22,393 nt of DNA from UBA4729 sp038231175 (GTDB lineage Bacteria > Patescibacteriota > Saccharimonadia > Saccharimonadales > UBA4665). Positions 16,171 to 21,805 of the stretch are shown one piece after another; position 1 is the first letter of the stretch, and each line of letters starts with the position of its first letter. A program made the position numbers and the translations under genes. Where the stretch lies: assembly GCA_038231175.1 (NCBI GenBank), contig JBBRLU010000011.1:1-22393 (forward strand). The letters are read 5' to 3'. The notes below the pieces were generated by a model that was not told where the DNA came from, ran no database searches, and saw nothing but the letters and a program-made list of their open reading frames with translations.

Positions 16171-16566
16171 CTACTGTCGAGCGTCAATTATAAAATCTAA
16201 GCCAAGGGCTAACAGCGTTCTGTCGGCCGTCATCAACTTCAATCCATCAGCTTTGGCCTGGGCTAATAACATTCTGTCAAAGGGGTCGTGCCGTAGAAGT
16301 TCCGGAAACTCAGTTATGGCGTCGCCGGCTTTGAAGTTATAGCCCAGAGGTACGTAACCAGATTCGGTAATCAGCGCTGTAAGCCTGGGGCTGACTTTAA
16401 GCTTGCCGATCATTTGTTTTATCCTAACTTCCGTCAGACTTATAGAAGATACATACACTATCTGGGCTTTTTGGATGTGGGCTTGGGCCAATACCCCTAA
16501 TTCCTGCCGCTTGTCGACAGACTCAAGCGTCCACAGTAAACAGTGGGTATCCAGCAGCAGCTTCAA
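16171..16566 (-). CDS. vapC: PIN-domain toxin (VapC-like, type II TA), 131 aa
   Basis: Predicted metal-dependent ribonuclease toxin. PIN-domain acidic residues are seen at Asp6 (LLLDTHCLLW), Glu46 (SLTEVRIK), Asp97 (HDPFDRMLLAQA) and Asp115 (LMTAD), so the active site is complete. Length is normal. The start is TTG at 16566, overlapping the antitoxin stop in the string TTGA, so translation is coupled to the antitoxin. The HDPFDR motif places it with the COG3744-type PIN toxins. Which RNA it cuts cannot be told from sequence. The gene and its partner are more AT-rich than the neighbouring ribosomal genes. Confidence 0.9.
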   Translation of the reverse strand: MKLLLDTHCLLWTLESVDKRQELGVLAQAHIQKAQIVYVSSISLTEVRIKQMIGKLKVSPRLTALITESGYVPLGYNFKAGDAITEFPELLRHDPFDRMLLAQAKADGLKLMTADRTLLALGLDFIIDARQ

Positions 16567-16811
16567 TCTTTATCCCAGTCTTTACCGTAAAACATTTCTT
16601 GGATTTCAGGATCGATATCGTCAAATGTCTCTGGGTCCCACTCAAACTGACCAGCTCCCAATCCGAACTTAATCTTGTTCTTCACTGTGGGAGCCACCAG
16701 TTCGGCAACCGGCTTACCGTTGCGGGCGATTATGATCTGTTCCCCACTGGCCAGCAGATCTACTAGTTGCGACAAATGAGTCTTAGCTTCATACATATTA
16801 TAAGTTTTCAT
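16563..16811 (-). CDS. Phd/YefM-type antitoxin, 82 aa
   Basis: Antidote and autorepressor of the adjacent PIN toxin. Residues 1-45 (MKTYNMYEAKTHLSQLVDLL, then GEQIIIARNGKPVAEL) are the DNA-binding Phd/YefM fold. The acidic C-terminal tail (FEWDPETFDDIDPEIQEM) is the likely toxin-binding part. The ATG at 16811 has no Shine-Dalgarno; TATGGT (16823-16818) is 6 nt upstream with an extended TGC, so the message is probably leaderless. A 19-bp palindrome lies between -35 and -10. Confidence 0.9.
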   Translation of the reverse strand: MKTYNMYEAKTHLSQLVDLLASGEQIIIARNGKPVAELVAPTVKNKIKFGLGAGQFEWDPETFDDIDPEIQEMFYGKDWDKD

Positions 16812-16817
16812 CTGTTA

Positions 16818-16847
16818 ACCATAGCAGACTAGACCAGGTCTAGTCAA
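16818..16847 (-). promoter_or_regulatory. promoter and palindromic operator of the first PIN/Phd pair
   Basis: On the minus strand, TTGACT (16847-16842), an 18-nt spacer and TATGGT (16823-16818). The spacer region holds GACTAGACC-A-GGTCTAGTC (16827-16845), a perfect 9-bp-arm palindrome that overlaps the -35 box and is the likely antitoxin site. Confidence 0.7.
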
Positions 16848-16860
16848 CTCAGCACAATCT

Positions 16861-16890
16861 AAATAGACCCGCTCAATGCGGGTCTTTTTA
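16861..16890. terminator. bidirectional intrinsic terminator beside rnpB
   Basis: An 8-bp stem AGACCCGC (16865-16872) / GCGGGTCT (16878-16885), with TTTTTA after it on the plus strand and TATTT after it on the minus strand. It lies just 3' of rnpB on the minus strand, so it most likely ends rnpB even though the U-tract is better on the plus side. Confidence 0.7.
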
Positions 16891-16892
16891 GT

Positions 16893-17260
16893 GCCAGATT
16901 ATCTGTAAGCCGGGTTTTGTCCCTGTTGCCAGGGGCTAATCATCTATCTAGACCGCCGATTGCTCAGCGGTTCGAGCGGTTCTTATGATGAATTATTAAC
17001 GGGACGTTTTGAGCTTTAGACTCAAACAATCCATCTCCTTGCAGCAGACAGGGTTTACCGCTTCCACCGGTCACCCGGCAGAACTGTAGGCTCTTACCCT
17101 ACTCATTTCGCCCTTACCAGTCACACTAGGTGCGGCTGGCGGTATAGTTTCTGTGGCACTTTCCCTAGGCTCGCGCCCGGTCGCCGTTAGCGACTGTCCT
17201 TCCCTATGCTGCCCGGACTTTCCTCGTAACTTGCATCACGCGATTAGCCGATAATCTGGC
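16893..17260 (-). ncRNA. rnpB: RNase P RNA (bacterial type A-like)
   Basis: Catalytic RNA that trims tRNA 5' ends. The minus strand shows the conserved GAGGAAAGTCCGGGC (17225-17211), AGGGTAAGAGCC, GGAAGCGGTAAACCC and, near the 3' end, GACAAAACCCGGCTTACAG (about 16922-16904). The ends pair perfectly as helix P1: GCCAGATTATC (17260-17250) with GATAATCTGGC (16903-16893). The predicted length is about 368 nt. The ends were set from P1 and agree with the promoter position. Confidence 0.96.
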
Positions 17261-17266
17261 TTAAGC

Positions 17267-17295
17267 AGTATATATCGTATCTGTTACTTTGTCAC
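17267..17295 (-). promoter_or_regulatory. rnpB promoter
   Basis: GTGACA (17295-17290), an exact 17-nt spacer and TATACT (17272-17267). Six nt later comes the first base of P1 (17260), which fixes the -10-to-start distance for this genome. Confidence 0.85.
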
Positions 17296-17318
17296 TAGTG
17301 TGGTGTACTGCACAACTA

Positions 17319-18023
17319 TTACGGCAGCTGGCTTTTGGGGTGAATAATTCCCAGTTCGTGGTCCATCGCCCGGTTGACGGCGCTGTCCGCCAGTTTGTTC
17401 AGCTCGCGTGGCACGTGCACAAAATCGACGTGTTCAAAGTTCTTTACCAAGTCTTTGATAGCCTGATGGATCGGCCACAGTTCCCGGTTTCTAATCTTAA
17501 AGATACCCTTCATCTGATTGACTACCAACAGGCTGTCCATATGGACGAACACCTCTTGGACACCAAGTTTTTTACAGGCCTCAAGCGCTAGCTTGAGGGC
17601 CGTATACTCAGCCTGATTATTGGTCGTGATACCCAGATAGACGCCTTGTTCAACCAGCACCGTGTCGTCCATATCTAAGATCACAAAGCCGCTAGCACTC
17701 GGCCCCGGATTGCCGCGCGAACCGCCATCGGCGTAGACCTTGACCTGGTCCTGGTGCGGTACGACTACTGGTAGCTGCGGACCACTATCGGGCTGCACCA
17801 GGTTGTCGATAGCCGTCGCCAGTTCCCGGTCCCGTTCACTCACCGAAAGAATATCCTTGTGGGTCGCTAGCCAGATCTGAACCACACTCCATTCATTCTC
17901 CCAACGGGGGTAATGATGGTGCCGATGCGCCAGCTCCGCCACCCGCGTCATAAAGCTGAAGGCCTCGTTAAAATCCTTAAAATTAAACTGTTTATACAAG
18001 CCATGTTCGGTTTCTTGCCACAT
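17319..18023 (-). CDS. fusion of DCoH/pterin-4a-carbinolamine dehydratase-like domain and RNase HI, 234 aa
   Basis: Residues 1-75 match the short PCD/DCoH fold (MWQETEHGLYKQFNF, FMTRVAELA, then HHYPRW at 36-41 and IWLATHK at 50-56). The usual HHP motif reads HYP here (His37-Tyr38-Pro39), so one of three active-site histidines is Tyr; His55 is kept. Residues 94-220 are RNase HI: DGGSRGNPG with Asp99, NNQAEY with Glu139, HMDSLLVVNQ with Asp163, and LADSAVNRA with Asp213, all four catalytic positions present. RNase HI removes RNA from RNA-DNA hybrids. A linker of about 18 residues (QPDSGPQLPVVVPHQDQ) joins them. The ATG at 18023 has TAGTAT (18035-18030) 6 nt upstream. The order of the two domains in one frame is clear; the role of the DCoH part is not. 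Confidence 0.92.
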   Translation of the reverse strand: MWQETEHGLYKQFNFKDFNEAFSFMTRVAELAHRHHHYPRWENEWSVVQIWLATHKDILSVSERDRELATAIDNLVQPDSGPQLPVVVPHQDQVKVYADGGSRGNPGPSASGFVILDMDDTVLVEQGVYLGITTNNQAEYTALKLALEACKKLGVQEVFVHMDSLLVVNQMKGIFKIRNRELWPIHQAIKDLVKNFEHVDFVHVPRELNKLADSAVNRAMDHELGIIHPKSQLP

Positions 18024-18070
18024 ACCTTTATACTACCATGCTTATGCTTTGTACTCCCCTGTTATTGCGC

Positions 18071-18076
18071 TAGAAT
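18071..18076 (+). promoter_or_regulatory. -10 box of tRNA-Pro promoter
   Basis: TAGAAT, with TTGTAC (18049-18054) 16 nt upstream as a 4/6 -35 match; the predicted start is about 11 nt before the tRNA. Confidence 0.5.
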
Positions 18077-18093
18077 AAGGGCCAGACACACAT

Positions 18094-18169
18094 CGGGGTG
18101 TGGCGCAGTTGGTAGCGCGTACGGCTGGGGGCCGTGAGGTCGCAGGTTCAAGTCCTGTCACCCCGACCA
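18094..18169 (+). tRNA. tRNA-Pro (anticodon GGG)
   Basis: Acceptor stem CGGGGTG (18094-18100) pairs with CACCCCG (18159-18165), then discriminator A and encoded CCA (18167-18169). The anticodon loop is CTGGGGG within stem TACGG/CCGTG, giving anticodon GGG (reads CCC and CCU). The T-loop GTTCAAGTC is standard. Confidence 0.97.
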
Positions 18170-18188
18170 GGCATTTTTCGACTTTTGT

Positions 18189-18560
18189 ATGTTCATGTGC
18201 AATATATCGATGCTAAGCCTTTTAGCACCAGAAATTTTACAGTCGCTACAGAGAAACGCTATCTTCGCCTTAGATGGATCTGCTAAGCCCGTCCAGGAAG
18301 CTTCAGCTAGTACCCAGCAAGGGCAAATGTTCAGTTTACGTAGTCGGATTGGCGGAATTCAGACCGTCATCTTCTCTAGAAATCTTATTGATGCAGTGTC
18401 TGATCCTTATGATGGCCAAGTTTCTCCAACAGCGATCGAAAGTCTCGGTTATGAACTAGCAAATTTGGTCGAATATGAAAATACCAAGCCAGCCGATTAC
18501 GGCTTGGAGCTGGCTGAAAAAACGGTAGCCCGTATTCAGGCTCTTAGCGCCAGAGTTTAG
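18189..18560 (+). CDS. hypothetical protein, 116-123 aa
   Basis: A soluble, mostly helical-looking protein with no motif I recognise; no membrane segment. The C-terminal half (AIESLGYELANLVEYENT and YGLELAEKTVARIQALSARV) has convincing amphipathic helices. Several ATG codons are possible (18189, 18195, 18210); none has a Shine-Dalgarno or a good -10 box, and 18210 gives the more protein-like start MLSLLAPEILQSLQ. Codon use is AT-richer than in the conserved genes, like the nearby toxin genes. It lies directly downstream of tRNA-Pro and converges on the second toxin gene. Confidence 0.55.
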   Translation: MFMCNISMLSLLAPEILQSLQRNAIFALDGSAKPVQEASASTQQGQMFSLRSRIGGIQTVIFSRNLIDAVSDPYDGQVSPTAIESLGYELANLVEYENTKPADYGLELAEKTVARIQALSARV

Positions 18561-18573
18561 AAGTCCAGGACGC

Positions 18574-18996
18574 TTAAATAGTCCAAGGGCAGAGTATTTC
18601 AAGGCCGGTAAAGTTCTCAAAATCTTTAACATTGCGCGTAACCAGAACAAGTTTGCGCTGTAGGCACTGGGCTGCAATCAGGGCATCAATGCTGGGAGCT
18701 GTCTGACCTTTCTTCATACTACCGGCCAGCAGTTCAGCCCAGATCAAGGTTGTATCGGTATCGATGGCAAGAATACGCGTATTAAAGGCACTGACAATAG
18801 TCTTGATGTGCTGCTCAAGTTGCTTCCGTTTACTTTCTTCGGCTACCAAGGCGATTCCCTTGTACACTTCACCGACAGTGATACAAGACAAGTATAAGTC
18901 CGTAGCAATCGACTGCTCAAACCAGCTCATAAAGCCTGGATTTGGCCTGGGTTTATTTATTTCTCTTAAGGCGTTGGTATCGAGTAAATACAACAT
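18574..18996 (-). CDS. vapC: PIN-domain toxin (VapC/FitB-like, type II TA), 140 aa
   Basis: Predicted PIN ribonuclease. Acidic residues are seen at Asp6 (YLLDTNALREI), Glu43 (TVGEVYKGI), Asp104 (PSIDALIAAQCLQ) and Asp125 in VTRNVKDF, and it ends in the common FTGLEILCPW, so it looks intact. This DTNALREINKP pattern is the FitB-like branch, distinct from the first toxin in the window. The ATG at 18996 follows the antitoxin stop by 18 nt without a clear Shine-Dalgarno. Confidence 0.93.
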   Translation of the reverse strand: MLYLLDTNALREINKPRPNPGFMSWFEQSIATDLYLSCITVGEVYKGIALVAEESKRKQLEQHIKTIVSAFNTRILAIDTDTTLIWAELLAGSMKKGQTAPSIDALIAAQCLQRKLVLVTRNVKDFENFTGLEILCPWTI

Positions 18997-19014
18997 AAGT
19001 TAATTTTGGCGAGC

Positions 19015-19257
19015 CTACTGCTCTGTACCGCGGCCGCTGAGTGAATTATCACGGGTAAGGTCTAAGTCATGAAAGCCACTAGCAAGTAATAGCTTCTTGA
19101 GATCTTGTTTAGGCCGGGTAAGCGCTTGGTACTGCTCATAACTAATAACGACCGCTGTATTTTTACCGCGTCGGCTTATAATCTGTGGTCCGTCGTTAAT
19201 ACTAGTATCGACGACCTGACTAAGTTTGTTTTTTGCTTCTTGTAATTGCCATGTCAT
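19015..19257 (-). CDS. Phd/YefM-type antitoxin, 80 aa
   Basis: Residues 1-50 (WQLQEAKNKLSQVVD, PQIISRRGKNTAVVISYEQY) are the Phd/YefM DNA-binding fold; the C-terminal part (KKLLLASGFHDLDL) is the likely toxin-wrapping segment. It is cognate to the adjacent FitB-like toxin. The ATG at 19257 lies 6 nt after TATAAT and no Shine-Dalgarno is present, so the message is probably leaderless. A CTAGAC/GTCTAG palindrome fills the promoter spacer, consistent with autorepression. Confidence 0.92.
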   Translation of the reverse strand: MTWQLQEAKNKLSQVVDTSINDGPQIISRRGKNTAVVISYEQYQALTRPKQDLKKLLLASGFHDLDLTRDNSLSGRGTEQ

Positions 19258-19263
19258 AACACA

Positions 19264-19292
19264 ATTATAATCTAGACGGTCTAGCCTGTTAA
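19264..19292 (-). promoter_or_regulatory. promoter and operator of the second PIN/Phd pair
   Basis: On the minus strand, TTAACA (19292-19287), a 17-nt spacer and perfect TATAAT (19269-19264), then 6 nt to the ATG. The palindrome CTAGAC-G-GTCTAG (19272-19284) lies wholly in the spacer. Confidence 0.75.
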
Positions 19293-19302
19293 ATCAATAA
19301 GT

Positions 19303-19445
19303 GCCGGGTGCCGAGGCGATCTACCTGAGAGATCCGAGGTGGGAATGCGCACCCTGCACCACGGTGGCAGAAAATATTGCACTCCCTAATGACTAGTATC
19401 AGATAATCATTACTCGGCGAAGGGCGCTTGCACGCCCTACCCGGC
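19303..19445 (-). ncRNA. candidate multibranched structured RNA, about 143 nt, unknown class
   Basis: Closing stem P1: GCCGGGT (19303-19309) with ACCCGGC (19439-19445). Directly stacked P2: GCCGAG (19310-19315) with CTCGGC (19413-19418). Between P2 and P1 on one side is a hairpin GGGCG/CGCCC (19422-19437). Inside P2 are GATCT/AGATC (19318-19334), GGTG/CACC (19338-19353), CTGC/GCAG (about 19354-19370) and TAATGA/TCATTA (19387-19412). The minus strand is favoured because TATAAT (19457-19452) lies 6 nt before the first base of P1 (19445), the same geometry as rnpB. No U-tract terminator follows P1. It matches no RNA class that I can name. Confidence 0.55.
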
Positions 19446-19451
19446 TTAAAC

Positions 19452-19457
19452 ATTATA
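19452..19457 (-). promoter_or_regulatory. -10 box for the structured RNA
   Basis: Perfect TATAAT, 6 nt before P1; no good -35 at 16-18 nt. It lies just past the stop of the M50 protease gene. Confidence 0.5.
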
Positions 19458-19471
19458 CAGGCCTTTTGGGT

Positions 19472-20086
19472 TTACGGCAGTAGCTGCAGGACGTAACTAT
19501 TGAGTGTTTGGAGGTAACCACCGAGGCCGCCGGCAAAAACCAACCCAAAGACGATGATGAGGCCGTAAAGCTCCAGCTGAATCATTAGGCGCTGCAGTGA
19601 CTCTGGCGCGAAAGCGTACAGAACTCGTGAACCATCGAGCGGTGGGATCGGCAACATGTTAAATATAAATAGTGCTACGTTAAGCGTCACGAACAGATCG
19701 AGGGCCGAGGAGAAGAAACTACCAGGTGTCACTACTCTTGTGAGCAACGCGGCCAGGAACGCCAACACCAGATTAGACAGCGGCCCAGCAGCGGCAAGAA
19801 TTGCAGCGCCAAACTCATCGTACTTTAGGTTACGCGGATCGAATGGCACCGGCTTAGCCGCCAAAATCGGGGCATGAAAGATGAGCAGCGTGATAATCGG
19901 CAGCGCCACGGTCATCAGCGGGTCGATGTGGCTGAGCGGGTTTAAACTGAGGCGGCCACCGCTACGGGCGGTGTCGTCGCCGAGCTTAAAGCCGGCATAG
20001 GCGTGCATGAATTCGTGAATCGTTAACGAAATTAAAATCGAAACGATTAAAACGACGATATAAGTGAGGTTGTTAGTGCCAAGCAT
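19472..20086 (-). CDS. M50-family (site-2-protease-like) membrane metalloprotease, 204 aa
   Basis: Intramembrane or membrane-embedded zinc protease of the short FtsH-independent M50 type (SREBP S2P-like). The zinc motif HEFMH lies in the first membrane helix (SLTIHEFMHAYAG, residues about 20-32), and the second metal ligand motif NMLPIPPLDGSRVL is near residues 142-155. Four or more hydrophobic segments cover the rest. I place the start at ATG 20086: the reading frame extends further upstream to 20263, but that would run through the rpmB promoter and the rpmB start, and TATACT with an extended TG (20099-20094) lies 7 nt before this ATG. Substrate unknown. Confidence 0.92.
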   Translation of the reverse strand: MLGTNNLTYIVVLIVSILISLTIHEFMHAYAGFKLGDDTARSGGRLSLNPLSHIDPLMTVALPIITLLIFHAPILAAKPVPFDPRNLKYDEFGAAILAAAGPLSNLVLAFLAALLTRVVTPGSFFSSALDLFVTLNVALFIFNMLPIPPLDGSRVLYAFAPESLQRLMIQLELYGLIIVFGLVFAGGLGGYLQTLNSYVLQLLP

Positions 20087-20093
20087 TACTATC

Positions 20094-20099
20094 AGTATA
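20094..20099 (-). promoter_or_regulatory. extended -10 box of the M50 protease gene (leaderless)
   Basis: TGG-TATACT on the minus strand, 7 nt before the ATG at 20086; no matching -35. Confidence 0.5.
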
Positions 20100-20120
20100 C
20101 CAGTTTCTGGCCTGCCCGCG

Positions 20121-20149
20121 TTGACTTGGGCCGACATTTCGGCTACAAT
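20121..20149 (+). promoter_or_regulatory. rpmB promoter
   Basis: TTGACT (20121-20126), an exact 17-nt spacer and TACAAT (20144-20149). The predicted start near 20156 leaves a leader of about 39 nt. Confidence 0.8.
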
Positions 20150-20194
20150 AACACCTTGAAACATCAGTAAGTTAAAGATTTTGTAAGGATACCT

Positions 20195-20407
20195 ATGAAC
20201 AAGTGTGAACTCACCGGCAAAGGCAAGCAGTTCGGCAGCAATGTCAGCTTCTCGCAGCGCCACACCAAGAAAGTCTGGAAGCCAAATCTACAGACCAAGA
20301 CCATCGTTATCGACGGTAGGAAGATTACCCTCAAGATTAGCACCCAGGCTATCCGTACCCTCAAGAAAAAGGGTCTGTTAACGACCGCTCCTGTGGCCGC
20401 TAAATAA
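20195..20407 (+). CDS. rpmB: 50S ribosomal protein L28, 70 aa
   Basis: Large-subunit ribosomal protein. The sequence starts NKCELTGKGKQFGSNVSFSQ, continues with HTKKVWKPNLQ and ends with a basic LKISTQAIRTLKKKGL segment, all typical of L28. The usual CxxC pairs of zinc-binding L28 forms are absent (one Cys only). AAGGAT lies 6 nt before the ATG. It is a single-gene unit with its own promoter and terminator. Confidence 0.96.
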   Translation: MNKCELTGKGKQFGSNVSFSQRHTKKVWKPNLQTKTIVIDGRKITLKISTQAIRTLKKKGLLTTAPVAAK

Positions 20408-20430
20408 ATCAGCAGGCTATCCTAGGCTCT

Positions 20431-20460
20431 AAAAAGCCCCGCTCGGACGGGGCTTTTTTA
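20431..20460. terminator. bidirectional terminator after rpmB
   Basis: A-tract, stem AAAAAGCCCCG (20431-20441) / CGGGGCTTTTT (20448-20458), then T-tract, so it can work for rpmB (+) and for the convergent MBL-fold gene (-). Confidence 0.93.
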
Positions 20461-20472
20461 TTGGCTTTACAT

Positions 20473-20492
20473 ACTAGGTCAGACTAGGTCAG
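20473..20492. repeat. two direct copies of ACTAGGTCAG
   Basis: A perfect 10-bp tandem duplication, partly inside the 3' end of the MBL-fold gene (its TGA stop is at 20491-20489). It may have come from slippage; no function is apparent. Confidence 0.8.
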
Positions 20493-21112
20493 GATCTCTC
20501 TAAGACGACTAACTGGGCGACATCGGACAGATCAGCTGGCTTTAGTTTGAGCTTACCGGCCTGTTCTCGTGACTCCATGCCGAGTTCCTTAAGCGCCGTC
20601 TGCAGATCGGTCTGCGGCACCGGGTAGTTGATGCCACTCATGCCGTAATGGGTCGGGATGATCAGCTTTGGTTCGATTTCCTTTATCAGCTTCAGGGCGC
20701 CCAGCGGGTCGAGCGTGTAGCCGCTGCCACCGACCGGCACGATCATGACGTCGATCAAGCCGATGCGCTCCAGCTGATCCTCGTTGACGTTGGGGTAGAC
20801 GTGGCCGACCACTAACACGCTGATGTCGGTGGTGATGATCTTGAACATCGTCGAGCGCAGGCCCTCGCCGTCTATGTGCAGACGCTCGGGGATACCGACG
20901 ATGGAGATGTCGGCCACCTCGAACTCACCGGGGCTGTCGAACATCAGGCGGCCCCTGGGAGCTGCTTCATCATGCGGTCCGGTGTAAAGCACGATGTCGT
21001 CGGCTTTGATGATACCTTTACCACCCAGCTGGGCTAGATTGTCGTCGACGACGATGCGCACGCCCTTATAGGTGACGGTGACGCAGTTGGCTCCATAAAA
21101 TTGTATATCCAT
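20489..21112 (-). CDS. metallo-beta-lactamase-fold protein with degenerate metal site, 207 aa
   Basis: The fold is indicated by alternating beta strands with IQFYGANCVTVTYKGVRIVVDD at the start, DSPGEFEVADISIVGIP, VLVVGHVYP, IDVMIVPVGGSGYTLDPLGA and PKLIIPTHYG, in the order seen in COG2220/UPF0173-type hydrolases. The HxHxDH metal motif that should follow DDIVLYT is instead GPHDEAAPRG (about residues 45-54): only His47 and Asp48 remain. His104 and His155 are kept. It may bind one metal or none. The ATG at 21112 is 26 nt past the HTH gene's stop, with GGGA upstream, so it is likely the second gene of that operon. Confidence 0.85.
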   Translation of the reverse strand: MDIQFYGANCVTVTYKGVRIVVDDNLAQLGGKGIIKADDIVLYTGPHDEAAPRGRLMFDSPGEFEVADISIVGIPERLHIDGEGLRSTMFKIITTDISVLVVGHVYPNVNEDQLERIGLIDVMIVPVGGSGYTLDPLGALKLIKEIEPKLIIPTHYGMSGINYPVPQTDLQTALKELGMESREQAGKLKLKPADLSDVAQLVVLERS

Positions 21113-21138
21113 AATAATTTAATTCCCTTTAGCTGCTG

Positions 21139-21768
21139 TTATTCGTTTAGGTCTAATAAATTGTGCACGTCTACCAGTACCTGCTTTTTGGCGGTCGTGA
21201 TGGCCACTGCGAAGCGGTCGCGGATCTGCTGGCGGTACTGGAAATCTTCCAGCGTCATGACCGTGTAACGCAGTGTCTTGTTCTCCTGCTGTTCCAATTG
21301 GTCGACGTATTTCTGCAGGGCGTTAGGATTTATTTCGCCGACGATAAACAGGTCGACACCCGATGCTTCGTCACGGGTAAACTGGCCGGTGTAGACGGCT
21401 AGATCGATATGTCCAACGGCTTTCAAATCACTGTGGGCGGCGACTTCGTCGACCACCTGCTCTTGGGGGGTGCCGTCATCAGCTACGACTTTCTTGACGG
21501 CTTTTTTCTTGACACCGCCGCCGAATATCTGCTGCAGCGGGTCGTAGAATTCGTATTTCTGATTGACCTCATAGTACAGTTTATTGTTGGTGGTGTCGGA
21601 CGTGATGATGCCGATATTGAGTAGGTTACTCAGCTCGCGGCGGACCGAGTTTATCTGCTCGTCAATCTTCCGAGTGATCTCCCGGACGTAAAATGAACGG
21701 TTCGGATTGCTATAAAATAGCTGCAGCAGCTTGACGCGAGTTTTTGATCCAAAGAGTTGTTCAACCAT
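21139..21768 (-). CDS. winged-helix protein with nucleotidyltransferase-like domain, 209 aa
   Basis: Residues 1-70 form a winged helix-turn-helix (SKTRVKLLQLFYSNPNRSFY, then VRRELSNLLNIGIITSD), like transcription regulators. Residues 70-115 are a variable, basic linker. Residues about 120-209 resemble the minimal Pol-beta nucleotidyltransferase fold (DLKAVGHIDLAVYTGQF, GVDLFIVGEINPNALQKYVD), where GxxxDLFIVG is the usual strand; the canonical GS...D-x-D motif is incomplete, so catalysis is doubtful. Probably DNA-binding. The ATG at 21768 has TGC-TACAAT (21780-21775) 6 nt upstream and no Shine-Dalgarno, so it is probably leaderless. The MBL-fold gene follows. Confidence 0.85.
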   Translation of the reverse strand: MVEQLFGSKTRVKLLQLFYSNPNRSFYVREITRKIDEQINSVRRELSNLLNIGIITSDTTNNKLYYEVNQKYEFYDPLQQIFGGGVKKKAVKKVVADDGTPQEQVVDEVAAHSDLKAVGHIDLAVYTGQFTRDEASGVDLFIVGEINPNALQKYVDQLEQQENKTLRYTVMTLEDFQYRQQIRDRFAVAITTAKKQVLVDVHNLLDLNE

Positions 21769-21774
21769 GAATAC

Positions 21775-21780
21775 ATTGTA
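21775..21780 (-). promoter_or_regulatory. extended -10 box of the winged-helix gene (leaderless)
   Basis: TGC-TACAAT on the minus strand, exactly 6 nt before the ATG at 21768; the -35 is weak (TTGGTC at 16 nt). Confidence 0.55.
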
Positions 21781-21805
21781 GCAACTTTTAGTGACAGACC
21801 AAATC

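Noticed and set aside
19301..19360. GGGTGCC...CTGAGA on the plus strand resembles the 5' half of a TPP riboswitch, and GAGGTGGGAATGCGC resembles a T-box motif.
   Set aside because: The second half of the TPP motif (GAACCTGATCTGG...GCGTAGGGA) and the T-box core are missing, and no thiamine or aminoacyl-tRNA synthetase gene lies downstream.
19472..20263. Longer form of the M50 protease starting at 20263.
   Set aside because: The extra 59 residues lack family similarity and would overlap the rpmB promoter and the rpmB start.
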